Positions 30,019 to 40,569 of a stretch of DNA of 64,000 bases are shown here, one piece after another. The notes beneath the pieces are model-generated. The model was not told the origin of the DNA. It was given only the letters and a program-made list of their open reading frames with translations, and made no database searches. The stretch is from an uncultured Alphaproteobacteria bacterium (GTDB lineage: Bacteria; Pseudomonadota; Alphaproteobacteria; HIMB59), in NCBI GenBank assembly GCA_902574995.1, contig CACGPP010000004.1, positions 1 through 64,000 on the forward strand. Reading direction: 5' to 3'. The translations under genes were made by a program, and so were the position numbers. The stretch's first letter is position 1, and each line of letters opens with the position of its first letter.

Positions 30019-31272
30019 TTAATTTTCACCCACTTTTTTTTTAATTTTTACTTTTTCTTTGTATACGATTATTGGTCTATTTGAGATTACTGACTCTTTA
30101 CTTAAAACTACCTTATCCACAGAATCCTTATCAGGAATATCATACATACAATCTAGAAGTAGCTTTTCCATAATTGACCTTAGGCCTCGTGCGCCAATTT
30201 TTTTTTCAACAGCTAATTGAGCAATTTGCTCCCTACCATCTTCAGTTATCTCGAATTCAACCCCTTCAAAAGAAAAAAGAGCTTTATATTGTTTTGATAT
30301 TGCATTTTTCGGTCTTGTAATAATCTCTTTTAAATCATCTAAAGATAATTCATTTAAACTAGCACTTACAGGGAGTCTTCCTACTAATTCAGGTATTAAT
30401 CCAAATTTAATTAAATCGTCATTCTCAAGTTGTGATGTCATTGGTTGGTCCTGATTAATAGATTTATTAAAACCTATCGACTTTTTATTCACTCGATTTT
30501 TTATAATTTTATCAATTCCTTCAAAAGCTCCCCCGCAAACAAACAATATATTTTTTGTATCAACTTGAAGAAACTCTTGTTGAGGATGTTTTCTTCCACC
30601 TTGAGGTGGCACACTAGCAGTTGTTCCCTCGATTATTTTTAGTAACGCTTGTTGAACTCCCTCACCTGATACATCTCTTGTAATAGATGGATTTTCACTT
30701 TTTCTACCCACTTTATCAATTTCATCAATATACACGATACCCTTTTGAGCCAAAGCTACATCATAATCACATTGCTGAAGTAATCTTAAAATAATATTTT
30801 CTACATCTTCTCCAACATATCCAGCCTCAGTCAACGTGGTAGCATCAGCAATTGTAAAAGGTACATTTAAAAATTTTGCTAGGGTTTGAGCTAAAAGTGT
30901 TTTACCACAACCTGTTGGTCCAATAAGTAATATGTTTGATTTAGAAATTTCTATATCTTTTGAGGGGTTTTGAACTCTCTTATAATGATTGTAAACAGAT
31001 ACAGATAATATTTTTTTTGCATGATCTTGACCAATTATATGATCATCAAGATAATTATAGATCTCACTCGGTTTTGGTATCTCAAATTTTTTCTTTGTGT
31101 CAATTTTATCATCTTCAACAAGTATATCCTTACATAAAACTACACACTCATTACAAATATAGACATTTGGTCCAGCAATTAATTTTTTAACCTCTTCTTG
31201 GCTTTTACCACAAAAGGAGCATGATATTTTTTTATCAGAACTATTAGCAGAGATTATTTTTTCATCAGACAT
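30019..31272 (-). CDS. clpX: ATP-dependent Clp protease ATP-binding subunit ClpX
   Basis: Unfoldase that feeds ClpP. The N-terminal zinc-binding domain has CSFCGKSQ and CNECVVLC (four cysteines). Walker A is [12 protein letters not shown], Walker [10 protein letters not shown], and the pore loop region [17 protein letters not shown]. The ClpP-docking loop is seen as KKSIGF. At 417 residues it is of family length. It begins two bases after the clpP stop. Confidence 0.97.
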   Translation of the reverse strand: MSDEKIISANSSDKKISCSFCGKSQEEVKKLIAGPNVYICNECVVLCKDILVEDDKIDTKKKFEIPKPSEIYNYLDDHIIGQDHAKKILSVSVYNHYKRVQNPSKDIEISKSNILLIGPTGCGKTLLAQTLAKFLNVPFTIADATTLTEAGYVGEDVENIILRLLQQCDYDVALAQKGIVYIDEIDKVGRKSENPSITRDVSGEGVQQALLKIIEGTTASVPPQGGRKHPQQEFLQVDTKNILFVCGGAFEGIDKIIKNRVNKKSIGFNKSINQDQPMTSQLENDDLIKFGLIPELVGRLPVSASLNELSLDDLKEIITRPKNAISKQYKALFSFEGVEFEITEDGREQIAQLAVEKKIGARGLRSIMEKLLLDCMYDIPDKDSVDKVVLSKESVISNRPIIVYKEKVKIKKKVGEN

Positions 31273-31274
31273 TT

Positions 31275-31865
31275 TTATTTTTCAATTCTAGTAGTAATTA
31301 CTTTATCTATCAAACCAAATTTTTGCGCCTCTTCAGGGTCAAAGAATCTATCTCTTTCCATTGCCTTTTCTATTTCACCAATGCTTATTTTGGTATGCTT
31401 TTGATATATTTCATTGAGTCTTTTTTTAGTCTTTAATATCTCTTCGGCATGAATTTTAATATCACTCGCTTGTCCTGAAAAACCACCAGATGGTTGATGA
31501 ATCATTATTTTAGAGTGTGGTAAAGCATACCTGTTGCCCTCTTTTCCTGCAGCGAGTATTAATGAACCTGCAGAGGCAGCTTGACCTATGCAAACAGTAT
31601 GAACGGGACATTTAATATATTGCATAGTATCATACATGGCTAAACCAGCAGTAACTAAACCTCCTGGTGAGTTAATATATAGATTAATTGGCTCTTCGGG
31701 ATTTTCAGATTCCAAAAATAAAAGTTGAGCGCATATTAAAGAGGCAGTCTCATCATTGATGGCGCCTGTCAAAAAAATAATTCTTTCTCTGAGCAGTCTG
31801 GAGAAAATATCAAAAGATCTCTCCCCTTTACCAGATTGTTCAATGACTATGGGTACTAGATTCAT
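31275..31865 (-). CDS. clpP: ATP-dependent Clp protease proteolytic subunit
   Basis: Forms the 14-mer peptidase chamber used by ClpX. The catalytic serine is in [14 protein letters not shown], and the histidine in [14 protein letters not shown]. The family core [21 protein letters not shown] and [17 protein letters not shown] is intact. The length of 196 fits. The start overlaps the end of tig by 26 bases, unusual but consistent with strong coupling. Confidence 0.96.
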   Translation of the reverse strand: MNLVPIVIEQSGKGERSFDIFSRLLRERIIFLTGAINDETASLICAQLLFLESENPEEPINLYINSPGGLVTAGLAMYDTMQYIKCPVHTVCIGQAASAGSLILAAGKEGNRYALPHSKIMIHQPSGGFSGQASDIKIHAEEILKTKKRLNEIYQKHTKISIGEIEKAMERDRFFDPEEAQKFGLIDKVITTRIEK

Positions 31866-33066
31866 TATTTTGAGATCCTTTTTTCATTAGCTTTTCTAAG
31901 CTTAACTTAGTTTCTTTGATTTTAAAAGTTTTCATAGACTCATCTGCTATTTTATTTCTAAGAAGTGTACCATAAGCAGTTTCTGCCGTTCTTTGATCAA
32001 TTTTTTCACCATAATATTTTTGAATATACTCTTGGAGTTCTTTCTGCTCAACTTTTACATTTAAAAATTTTACTAATTCAGAAAAAAGAACATCTTTTTG
32101 AATATTCTCACTTGTGAGTTTTTTTAAACTATCAATTCTTTCTTTGTGCTCATCTTTCATTTTAGATAAATCAATTTGATATTTTCTTTTAAGTTCGAGA
32201 TTTACAACCTCTTCATTGATATCAATTTTTTTCTTTTGTGATAGGACTTTAAGTAGATCTTCAATAAAAAACTCTTTTTGAAGATAATTCATATCCTCAT
32301 TGAGTTTATTATCAATTTTGTCATTTAATTCTTTAATAGATTTTAATTTTAAAATTTTAATCAACTCGTCATCATTTTTAGGATAAATCTTTTTATTAAT
32401 ATCTTTGATTTGAGCGTTTATCTTTATTCCTTTTGTGGAAAAATTAATTTCAGATTTATTTTTAATTTTTAAAAGAGCTTTTTTTAAGTCTAAAAATACT
32501 TCTTCTTTCGTTTGGGTATTTAAGTCTACTCTTACCTCTTTTTGAGAAAATAATTTTTTTTGTTCATCTTCATAGTTTAATATTTCAAAATCTATCACAG
32601 AGTTTTCATCTGATATATTAATACTCTCTAATGAATAGTATTCTTTTCTTACTTTTTCTCTAAAATCATCAACATCTTTTTTTGTTACCTCTGAAGTAAC
32701 TTTCTCTATTTCACTTGTTTTTAATTCATCCATTTTAATTTCGGGTTTTAAATAAAAAGCCAAGGTAAAATTATAATTATCTTTAAAATTAACATCAGGT
32801 TGAATCAGAGATTGTATTTTTTCATCCTCACTGATTTTATTTATATTTTTTGATACCTCTTCATTTAATACCTCGTTTTCAATTTGAAGACCAATTTTAG
32901 ATTTTATAATGCTTACCGGAACTTTACCCTTTCTAAAACCTGCAATTTCAAAAGTGGGTTGCTTTTCTGATATTTTTTCGTCAATAATTTTGGCTATTGC
33001 GCTTTGATCTAAAGATACCTCAAAAGACGATTTATAACTTTTTTTTTCTATATTTTTATATTCCAT
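31840..33066 (-). CDS. tig: Trigger factor
   Basis: Ribosome-bound chaperone and prolyl isomerase. The start [18 protein letters not shown] and the ribosome-binding loop GFRKGKVP at residues 43-50 are diagnostic. The middle (about residues 140-230) corresponds to the FKBP-like domain but is poorly conserved, and the C-terminal helices form the chaperone arms. At 408 residues it is somewhat shorter than typical (about 430-450). I start at the ATG at 33066; the longer in-frame extension would run through tRNA-Leu. Confidence 0.92.
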   Translation of the reverse strand: MEYKNIEKKSYKSSFEVSLDQSAIAKIIDEKISEKQPTFEIAGFRKGKVPVSIIKSKIGLQIENEVLNEEVSKNINKISEDEKIQSLIQPDVNFKDNYNFTLAFYLKPEIKMDELKTSEIEKVTSEVTKKDVDDFREKVRKEYYSLESINISDENSVIDFEILNYEDEQKKLFSQKEVRVDLNTQTKEEVFLDLKKALLKIKNKSEINFSTKGIKINAQIKDINKKIYPKNDDELIKILKLKSIKELNDKIDNKLNEDMNYLQKEFFIEDLLKVLSQKKKIDINEEVVNLELKRKYQIDLSKMKDEHKERIDSLKKLTSENIQKDVLFSELVKFLNVKVEQKELQEYIQKYYGEKIDQRTAETAYGTLLRNKIADESMKTFKIKETKLSLEKLMKKGSQNNESSTHSH

Positions 33067-33079
33067 TTTTCTTGTATTC

Positions 33080-33161
33080 TGGTGCGCCAGGAGGGACTCG
33101 AACCCCCACGGTTGCCCACTGGTTCCTAAGACCAGCGCGTCTACCATTCCGCCACTGGCGC
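33080..33161 (-). tRNA. tRNA-Leu (anticodon TAG)
   Basis: The minus strand has acceptor GCGCCAG with CTGGCGC, D-arm beginning TGGCGGAATGGTAGACGC, anticodon stem CTGGT/ACCAG with loop CTTAGGA, a long variable arm (TGGGCAACCG), T-arm and encoded CCA. The long variable arm and the anticodon fix it as leucine. It lies between tRNA-His and tig. Confidence 0.94.
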
Positions 33162-33167
33162 ACAAAT

Positions 33168-33245
33168 TGGGGCGAGTAAGGGGACTTGAACCCCCGACCT
33201 CCGGTACCACAAACCGGCGCTCTAACCAACTGAGCTACACCCGCC
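33168..33245 (-). tRNA. tRNA-His (anticodon GTG)
   Basis: The minus strand gives an extra 5' G (G-1) opposite C73, as in all bacterial tRNA-His. The acceptor is GCGGGTG, the anticodon stem CCGGT/ACCGG with loop TTGTGGT, and the T-arm GGGGG-TTCAAGT-CCCCT. CCA is encoded. It is the first RNA gene of the long minus-strand block. Confidence 0.95.
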
Positions 33246-33250
33246 AAAAA

Positions 33251-33649
<399 letters not shown>

Positions 33650-33689
33650 TTTTTACATAAACCAAGTTAACAACTCAGGAGGTTATTAG

Positions 33690-35105
33690 ATGGACAAAAA
33701 ATCATTACAAAAAATGATCGATGAAAATGGTATTAAGTACATTGATTTTAGATTTACTGATCCTTTAGGAACATGGCAGCACTTCTCAAACCATATTAAC
33801 ACATTTGAAATGGACGTATTTGAAGAGGGTATTGGTTTCGACGGCTCTTCAATTAGATGTTTTCAGTCAATTGAAGCTAGTGACATGATACTAATTCCAG
33901 ATATTGAGACTGCGTTTGTAGATCCTTTTTTTACGGACCCTACTCTAGTTCTAATATGTGATATTCAAGATCCGATTACTGGACAAAAGTACGATAAAGA
34001 TCCAAGATACGTTGCAAAAAAAGCAGAAGAATACGTTAAAACCTCAGGAGTTGGTGATAGCATTTTCTTTGGACCAGAAGCTGAATTTTTTCTTTTCAAC
34101 AACGTTCAAATTAATACGCATCCTCATCACTCTTCTTTTTCTGTTGACTCAGGTGAAGCTGTTTGGAATACAGGCACAGATGAAGGTCCAAATCTAGGTT
34201 ATAAAGTTAGAAATAAAGGCGGCTATTTCCCATGCCCACCTCATGACACTATGCAAGATGTTAGATCAGAAATGGTAAATCACATGGTTGCAATTGGTAT
34301 GAGTGTTGAAGCGCAACACCACGAAGTTGCTACTGCTGGTCAATGTGAAATTGATTTAAAATTCGACACTTTGGTCAAGATGGCCGATGATCTTCAAAAA
34401 TATAAATACGTTGTGAGAAATACAGCAAAAAGTAATGGTTTAAGTGCTACTTTTATGCCAAAACCTCTTTCAAACGACAATGGTTCAGGAATGCATTGTC
34501 ACCAAAGTATTTGGTCAAACGGTAAACCAGTATTTTACGGTGAAGGCGGATATGCCAATCTTAGTGATGAAGCAAAATTTTATATTGGTGGTTTGCTTAA
34601 GCATGCACCATCTTTATTAGCCTTTACAAATCCAACTATTAACTCTTACAAGAGATTAGTTCCAGGTTATGAGGCTCCAGTAAAACTTGCATACTCTAAT
34701 AGAAATAGAAGTGCTATATGTAGAATCCCTGCATACTCACCATCTCCGAAAGCAAAAAGAGTTGAGTTTAGATGTCCAGATGCAACTGCAAATGGTTATT
34801 TAGCATTTTCAGCTATGCTTATGGCAGGTTTAGATGGAATTAAGAATAGAATTGATCCTGGTGAACCAATGGATAAAAATCTTTATGATTTACCTCCTGA
34901 AGAGCAATCTAAAGTAAAAGAAGTACCTGGCACTCTTGAGGAAGCGATTAATAATCTTGAGTCAAATCATGATTATCTTTTAGAGGGTAATGTGTTTACC
35001 AAAGATTTAATCGAGTCATATATCGAATACAAAAGAGAAGAAGAAATCGAACCAAATAAACTGCTAGTTACACCTGCAGAGTTCGACATGTATTACGATT
35101 ACTAA
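33690..35105 (+). CDS. glnA: Glutamine synthetase type I
   Basis: Makes glutamine from glutamate and ammonium with ATP. Conserved segments are FDGSSIRCFQSIEASDM, GPEAEFF, NGSGMHCHQSIW and NRSAICRIP, with the subunit-adenylylation site NLYDLPPEE (tyrosine 399). At 471 residues it is the dodecameric GSI-beta form. A Shine-Dalgarno (AGGAGG) precedes it. Retention of tyrosine 399 and the convergent glnE indicate that adenylylation control is kept. Confidence 0.98.
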   Translation: MDKKSLQKMIDENGIKYIDFRFTDPLGTWQHFSNHINTFEMDVFEEGIGFDGSSIRCFQSIEASDMILIPDIETAFVDPFFTDPTLVLICDIQDPITGQKYDKDPRYVAKKAEEYVKTSGVGDSIFFGPEAEFFLFNNVQINTHPHHSSFSVDSGEAVWNTGTDEGPNLGYKVRNKGGYFPCPPHDTMQDVRSEMVNHMVAIGMSVEAQHHEVATAGQCEIDLKFDTLVKMADDLQKYKYVVRNTAKSNGLSATFMPKPLSNDNGSGMHCHQSIWSNGKPVFYGEGGYANLSDEAKFYIGGLLKHAPSLLAFTNPTINSYKRLVPGYEAPVKLAYSNRNRSAICRIPAYSPSPKAKRVEFRCPDATANGYLAFSAMLMAGLDGIKNRIDPGEPMDKNLYDLPPEEQSKVKEVPGTLEEAINNLESNHDYLLEGNVFTKDLIESYIEYKREEEIEPNKLLVTPAEFDMYYDY

Positions 35106-35106
35106 A

Positions 35107-37431
35107 CTAAATTAAAAGCAACCTGTCTAAATATTTTTTATTATCTACTTTGGACGGGTTGCTAGTTAGGTTTTCAAACATAAGCAACTCTCTTAAATAA
35201 TTAAGATCGTCACGATATGAAAACTCTTTATTATTTATGTAGTTGATGTCTTCTTTAATTTTAAAGAGTTGAAAAAGATCCTTATTATTTTTTAAAGGAT
35301 TTTTTATATCTACTATTTTTAAAAAGTACTCATTATCAATTTTAGAAAAGTTTGAAATAATTTGATTTTTCATTTTTGTAAAATACTTAACTAATTTTAG
35401 ATTATTTGTTAAAAGACATACTTTAATAAAAGACAATTTATGAAATGGTTCACTAGTCTTTGAATAAAATGAAAAGAAATTTTCAATATTAATAACTTGA
35501 TCAGAGTCTCTATCAAAAGGTTTATTTCTATCGTCAATTATTAGGATATTTGGATCAATATATTGTTTCATTATAGAGTAAAATCTCCTTACAATTTTAA
35601 TATTATCTATGTGATTATTTTTGATTGATTGATATATAAAAAAAATATCTAAATCGGAAAAATTCGTAGCCATTTTGACACCGTAACTTCCAAATAAAAT
35701 CGGTGTTAAGTCAGAGAAAATATTGCTTCTATTGACAATGTATTCATTTTTAACTAGTTCAAAAATATAAAAAATAAACTTTCTTACAGCGGTATTTCGT
35801 TTTTTTAAGAAGTCAGTATTTGTTATTTTTTTTGAAAGTAACAGATAATCTAAAAGGAATAAAATTTCATAAATATCCTGGATTGATTTTTTTAAATCTA
35901 AATCAAAATTATCAGAAAATTCTCTCAGCTTAAAAGTAGGTATGCCATAATTAAAAAAATAGACTAGTGACTCTATTAAAAAATGATTTTTGTAAATAAG
36001 ATTTGTTAATTTTGAAGAATTCTCAAATATGAAAGCTAACTCTAAAAAAATTTTATTATTGTATTTGTATAAAGCAGTTAAATGGACACCAGACTTATAA
36101 TAGTTAATTAAATAGTCAAATTTTATAATTAGATCATCTCGTTTATTATGTGTTGATAAAATATTTATGAGACTTGAAATAGACTCTAAATAATCATTTT
36201 TTACTGTTTCTGAACTATTGATGTTTTCAGCTCGTTTTAGAAGACTATCAATAATTTTTTGGCTAGGCTCATTAAATTTTTCACGTCGTAAACTTTCTCT
36301 ATTTATTTTAGGGAAAAATAAACGCTGATATATTGTTTGAATTTCAGATTTATGCTTCTCTAATTTGTTTGAAAAGTTATCTAATACTGCATTTAAATAG
36401 GTTTCATTAGAGTCAATTATATTCTGAAAAGTATTCTTTTTTATATGTAAATAATTCTCAATTTTACGGAAGTAATAATATGCCTCTGTTATATTTTTTA
36501 AGTCATTTTTTGGAATTATATTTTCATGTTTTTTTAAATTTATAAGTAATTTATGAATATTACTCTCTTTAAGAGAATTTATTTTTCCAGACCAAAGAAG
36601 TTGGTTAAAATGTATTATATTTTCACAAGATCGAATAAAGCCATAAGAATTTTTTATATCTAGCTTTTGTTCAGTATTACTGGAGGCAAAAAGCTTTTTA
36701 ATTTCATCTATAGCGTAATAGTCAAATGTTCTTCTAAATAAAAAACTTTTTATTGCTTCCTTAAATGAGAAATATTTTTGAATATCGCCACACAAAAAAC
36801 TTGATCTATGAAATGCTAATCTCTCCCAATTTCTGCCAACTGAAGTATAATAATTAATTGCTTGATCCATATCAGATATAATTAATGAATCACCAAAATC
36901 TGGTCGTAACCTTAAATCTATTTTATGAAAAAAAGACTCAGAAATATTCGATATGTCACTAATGGTTTTCTTTATAGATTTATTAAAATCTTGGAGGGAA
37001 ATAGGACTATTTTTGGAGTCATAGAATATGATTATATCGATATCAGAGGCAAAATTTAAATCTCTTACGCCAATTTTACCCATACCTAGAATAAAATAAT
37101 ATTTTTTTAAACTATTATTAAATGATCTGTATAGATTGATATTAATGATTTTACTTAAAATATTTTTGCATAAAACAGACCACAATCTTGATCCATTAGA
37201 CTGAGAAATTAAATTTTGATGAATTGATATAAAAATTAAATAAATAAGCTCATTTTTAAGTGTATTTATATTGAGAAAGTTAGTTTTAGAGGAATTAGAA
37301 TATTTTTTTATATTACTTTTGTAGTGGTTAAGTATTAATTGTGCATCAACCTTAGAAATATTATAAGAATTATTAAGATATTCAAATTTTGATAAAAAAG
37401 TGGAAGATTTATATAATCTCTTTAACTCCAA
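35107..37431 (-). CDS. glnE: Bifunctional glutamine synthetase adenylyltransferase/deadenylase
   Basis: Modifies and de-modifies GlnA tyrosine. It has two nucleotidyltransferase motifs: LGMGKIGVRDLNFASDIDIII in the N-terminal half (about residue 114) and LFGSYGVKMATNFSDLDIFF near residue 577, where the usual GxGKxGG is degenerate but the DxD aspartates remain. At 774 residues it is well short of the 946-residue E. coli enzyme, losing mainly linker and C-terminal sequence. It is coupled to dusA (10-base overlap) and meets glnA tail to tail one base apart. Confidence 0.9.
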   Translation of the reverse strand: MELKRLYKSSTFLSKFEYLNNSYNISKVDAQLILNHYKSNIKKYSNSSKTNFLNINTLKNELIYLIFISIHQNLISQSNGSRLWSVLCKNILSKIININLYRSFNNSLKKYYFILGMGKIGVRDLNFASDIDIIIFYDSKNSPISLQDFNKSIKKTISDISNISESFFHKIDLRLRPDFGDSLIISDMDQAINYYTSVGRNWERLAFHRSSFLCGDIQKYFSFKEAIKSFLFRRTFDYYAIDEIKKLFASSNTEQKLDIKNSYGFIRSCENIIHFNQLLWSGKINSLKESNIHKLLINLKKHENIIPKNDLKNITEAYYYFRKIENYLHIKKNTFQNIIDSNETYLNAVLDNFSNKLEKHKSEIQTIYQRLFFPKINRESLRREKFNEPSQKIIDSLLKRAENINSSETVKNDYLESISSLINILSTHNKRDDLIIKFDYLINYYKSGVHLTALYKYNNKIFLELAFIFENSSKLTNLIYKNHFLIESLVYFFNYGIPTFKLREFSDNFDLDLKKSIQDIYEILFLLDYLLLSKKITNTDFLKKRNTAVRKFIFYIFELVKNEYIVNRSNIFSDLTPILFGSYGVKMATNFSDLDIFFIYQSIKNNHIDNIKIVRRFYSIMKQYIDPNILIIDDRNKPFDRDSDQVINIENFFSFYSKTSEPFHKLSFIKVCLLTNNLKLVKYFTKMKNQIISNFSKIDNEYFLKIVDIKNPLKNNKDLFQLFKIKEDINYINNKEFSYRDDLNYLRELLMFENLTSNPSKVDNKKYLDRLLLI

Positions 37432-38348
37432 ATGGCATTCCTCTCAAAATAATTTAGTAAGCCACTATAATTATCAATAACTGAGATTTCTTTTTTTACT
37501 TTTTTGGAATTTGATATGTTACTAAGTGCAGTGAATATACTTTTTTTTAATAAATTAATATTTAAATATTTGTAATGCTCTAATTCATTTATTGTATTAA
37601 TTATTGAAGTTGTCTTCTGTTTGATATTCTCAAGATCTAATTTTTCTAAAAAAAAAGCGTCTTTCGCAAATTGCCTACCAATCATAAATTGAGTAATATT
37701 TTTTGACTGAAAAAATTTAAAGGTTGCTAAATCATTAACCTCACCGTTAGGAATAAGTTCCATTTCAGGAAATTGATCACAACACTCTAAAAATAAATTG
37801 TAATTAATTTTCGGAATTGTTCTATTTTTTTTGGTATCTAAGTTCAAAACACCATTTCTACAATGTATAAATACTTTTTTAATTCCTATTTCATTAAACA
37901 AATTAAGATAATCAAAAATATAACTCTTATCCTCATCCATACCTAAACCAAGTCTACATTTTACCGATACATCTTTATTATATTTGATCAATTCATATAA
38001 ACATTTTTTTACTAAGTCATACTTTTGGGTTAAAGCTAAACCAAGCATATTTTCTTGGACTCTAGAACTTGGACACCCTAAATTAAAATTTACATGTTTA
38101 ATAATATCTACTTTATTTAAAATATTTATTGTTCTTTTAATTTCTTCAGGATCTGAGCCTGCAATTTGAATGGAGCTTTTATTATTTTTTAAAAAATGCT
38201 TTGTTATTGTTTTGGTCTCATTATGGATGATTGCTTTATCCACTATCATTTCAGAAAAAGTAGTTACACTATTTCCATAAATGTTTTCCACTAAACTTCT
38301 AAAATAGCAGTCTGTGTAACCCATCATTGGTGCTAAATAATAATTCAT
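37422..38348 (-). CDS. dusA: DusA-like tRNA-dihydrouridine synthase, catalytic cysteine missing
   Basis: FMN-dependent TIM-barrel enzyme family that reduces uridines in the tRNA D-loop. The start YYLAPMMGYTDCYFRSL, then QIAGSDPEE, FNLGCPSSRVQ and HCRNGVLNLDTKKNRTIP match DusA (HARKAWL..LSPKENR..P). In Dus enzymes GCPSxRVQ is followed 13 residues after the cysteine of GCP by FGACL with the catalytic cysteine. Here, without any gap, that position is Ala105 (LGLAL). The protein may be inactive, slow, or use another residue. It lies upstream of and overlaps glnE. Length 308 is slightly short. Confidence 0.8.
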   Translation of the reverse strand: MNYYLAPMMGYTDCYFRSLVENIYGNSVTTFSEMIVDKAIIHNETKTITKHFLKNNKSSIQIAGSDPEEIKRTINILNKVDIIKHVNFNLGCPSSRVQENMLGLALTQKYDLVKKCLYELIKYNKDVSVKCRLGLGMDEDKSYIFDYLNLFNEIGIKKVFIHCRNGVLNLDTKKNRTIPKINYNLFLECCDQFPEMELIPNGEVNDLATFKFFQSKNITQFMIGRQFAKDAFFLEKLDLENIKQKTTSIINTINELEHYKYLNINLLKKSIFTALSNISNSKKVKKEISVIDNYSGLLNYFERNAIWS

Positions 38349-38414
38349 CGAAAAAATTCTTTTAATAATTGAAAAATACTTTAATAAAAGTAAAAATCAT
38401 TAAAAATCAAGACA

Positions 38415-38747
38415 TTGGAAAATTTCAACATAAATCACCTAGTTTTTAATTCTGATGGACTAATACCTACGATTGCTCAAGAGAAGTCAACTAATGAAAT
38501 TCTTATGATGGCCTACTCAAATAAAAATTCTATTGAAATGACAGTAAAAACAAAAAAAGCACACTTTTGGAGTAGAAGTAAAAAAAAATTATGGTTAAAA
38601 GGCGAAACATCTGGCAATAAACTTAATATTATTAATATTTATACTGATTGTGACAGTGACGCTTTGATTTATGAAGTTGAGCTTGAAGGCATTGGCGCTT
38701 GCCATACGGGTAAAAAAAGTTGTTTTTATAAAAAATTAGAATTATGA
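38415..38747 (+). CDS. hisI: Phosphoribosyl-AMP cyclohydrolase
   Basis: Third step of histidine synthesis. Family motifs are GLIPTIAQEK, VLMMAY-like ILMMAYSN, FWSRSKKKLWLKGETSG, and the metal site DCDSDALIYEVE followed by ACHTGKKSCFY. At 110 residues it is the stand-alone HisI form without the HisE domain. The best start is TTG at 38415; no ATG is available in frame upstream. It overlaps thrS by 4 bases. Confidence 0.92.
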   Translation: MENFNINHLVFNSDGLIPTIAQEKSTNEILMMAYSNKNSIEMTVKTKKAHFWSRSKKKLWLKGETSGNKLNIINIYTDCDSDALIYEVELEGIGACHTGKKSCFYKKLEL

Positions 38748-40528
38748 GCGATATAATAGCATTTAAAGACTCGAATAATAATTATTGGGACACTGAAGTT
38801 GAAAATAGCACTCCCATTAAACCTAAATCTGATGATGCATTAAATATAATGCGGCATGATATGGCTCATATTTTGGCTGAAGCTGTAATTACTCTTTTCC
38901 CAAATGCTAAACCAACTATTGGTCCTTTTATAAAGAACGGTTTTTATTATGACTTTGATATGGAAAGTACTCTATCAGATGATGACTTAGCTAATATAGA
39001 AAAAAAAATGAAAGAAATTCTCTCAGAGGGAAGAAACTTTTTAAAGAGAGCTGTAACTAAAAAAGAGGCATCAGAAATATTTAAAGATAATAAATATAAA
39101 TTGGAGCTTATTAATAATTTAGATAATTCTGATGAAATAACACTCTATGAGCAAAAAAATTTTACTGATCTTTGTAAAGGTCCTCATCATAAAAGTACAA
39201 AAGACTATAATGCCAGCTTTAAAATAACAAATGTATCAGGGGCTTATTGGAGAGGTATTAGCACTAACAAAATGCTTCAAAGAATTTATGCAACCGCTTG
39301 GTATTCTGAAAAAGAACTTCGAGTTTATTTAAAAAATTTAGAAGAGGCTAAAGAAAGAAATCATAGAAGATTAGGCACTGATATGGGTTTGTTCCTTCTA
39401 ACTGATTTATCAGCAGGGAATGTATTTTGGAAAGATAAAGGCTTAACCTTGTATCAAAATATTGAGAAATATATTCGCTCTGAGCAGCAAAAACTTAATT
39501 ATTTTGAAGTAAAAACACCTGAGCTAGTATCAAATGAGCTTTGGATAAAGTCTGGTCATTGGGACAATTTTAAAGAAAATATGTTTACATCAGAAACTGA
39601 CAACAAGACATTTGCACTAAAACCTATGAATTGCCCATGTCATATTGTTTTATTTAACTCTCAACTAATAACTTACAAAGATTTACCACTTAGATACTCG
39701 GAGTTTGGTAAGTGTCATAGATACGAACCCTCTGGAGCTCTAAATGGATTATTTAGGGTCAGAGGTTTTACTCAAGATGATGCCCACATATTTTGTTCTG
39801 CTGAACAAATATATGATGTTTGTAATGAGACAACCATATTAATTGAGAGAGTTTATAAAAAGTTCGGATTTGAAAAAATAAAATATAATATTTCTACTCG
39901 CCCAGAAAAAAGTATTGGCACGAAAGAAAACTGGGACAATGCGGAAAATCAGTTAAAAAAAGTTTTAAAAGACAACAATAAAGAATTTAATATTTTAGAG
40001 GGTGAAGGAGCATTCTATGGTCCAAAAATAGAATTTACATTAGAGGACTCACTGGGTCGAGAGTGGCAATGTGGAACAATACAAATTGACTTCAATCTCC
40101 CTGATAGATTGGGTGCAAAATACAAAGACAAAGATGACAAAAATCAAGTTCCAATAATGATACACCGAGCAGTTGTCGGATCTCTAGAAAGGTTTATAGC
40201 AATTATTCTTGAAAACACTAATGGCTGGCTTCCCTTATTTGTTACGCCTATACAACTTGCAATTCTCCCTGTGTCCGAAAAATTTGTTGATCATAGTAAC
40301 CGAATTAAAGGGGAACTTCAAAAAATGGGTGTAAGAGTAATTGTTGATGGATCTGATAACAAATTGGGTTATAAAATAAGAAATTCTGTTTCTAAAAAGA
40401 TACCCTATTCTCTTGTAATGGGTGAGAAAGAGATTGAGTCAGACTCATTTACTCTAAGAAGTAATGAGGGTAAGAATACTTCTTTTGATGATATTAAAAC
40501 TCTCTCAGATTTCTTTATCAGTAATTAA
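38744..40528 (+). CDS. thrS: Threonyl-tRNA synthetase lacking the TGS domain
   Basis: Charges tRNA-Thr. The editing domain has HDMAHIL (HxxxH) and LCKGPHHKST. The catalytic core shows FALKPMNCPCHIVLF (zinc cysteine), RYSEFGKCHRYEPSGALNGLFRVRGFTQDDAHIF (motif 2) and MIHRAVVGSLERFIAI (motif 3). The E. coli enzyme begins with a TGS domain of about 60 residues; here only about 30 unrelated residues precede the editing domain. At 594 residues it is short for this reason. The ATG overlaps hisI, so no longer form fits. Confidence 0.94.
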   Translation: MSDIIAFKDSNNNYWDTEVENSTPIKPKSDDALNIMRHDMAHILAEAVITLFPNAKPTIGPFIKNGFYYDFDMESTLSDDDLANIEKKMKEILSEGRNFLKRAVTKKEASEIFKDNKYKLELINNLDNSDEITLYEQKNFTDLCKGPHHKSTKDYNASFKITNVSGAYWRGISTNKMLQRIYATAWYSEKELRVYLKNLEEAKERNHRRLGTDMGLFLLTDLSAGNVFWKDKGLTLYQNIEKYIRSEQQKLNYFEVKTPELVSNELWIKSGHWDNFKENMFTSETDNKTFALKPMNCPCHIVLFNSQLITYKDLPLRYSEFGKCHRYEPSGALNGLFRVRGFTQDDAHIFCSAEQIYDVCNETTILIERVYKKFGFEKIKYNISTRPEKSIGTKENWDNAENQLKKVLKDNNKEFNILEGEGAFYGPKIEFTLEDSLGREWQCGTIQIDFNLPDRLGAKYKDKDDKNQVPIMIHRAVVGSLERFIAIILENTNGWLPLFVTPIQLAILPVSEKFVDHSNRIKGELQKMGVRVIVDGSDNKLGYKIRNSVSKKIPYSLVMGEKEIESDSFTLRSNEGKNTSFDDIKTLSDFFISN

Positions 40529-40569
40529 CTATTAAAAAGTTAATTTATAAAATAAGTTAATTTCTTAAA

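Noticed and set aside
33056..33247. Minus-strand frame of 63 codons over two tRNAs
   Set aside because: The translation is simply tRNA-His and tRNA-Leu sequence; not a protein.
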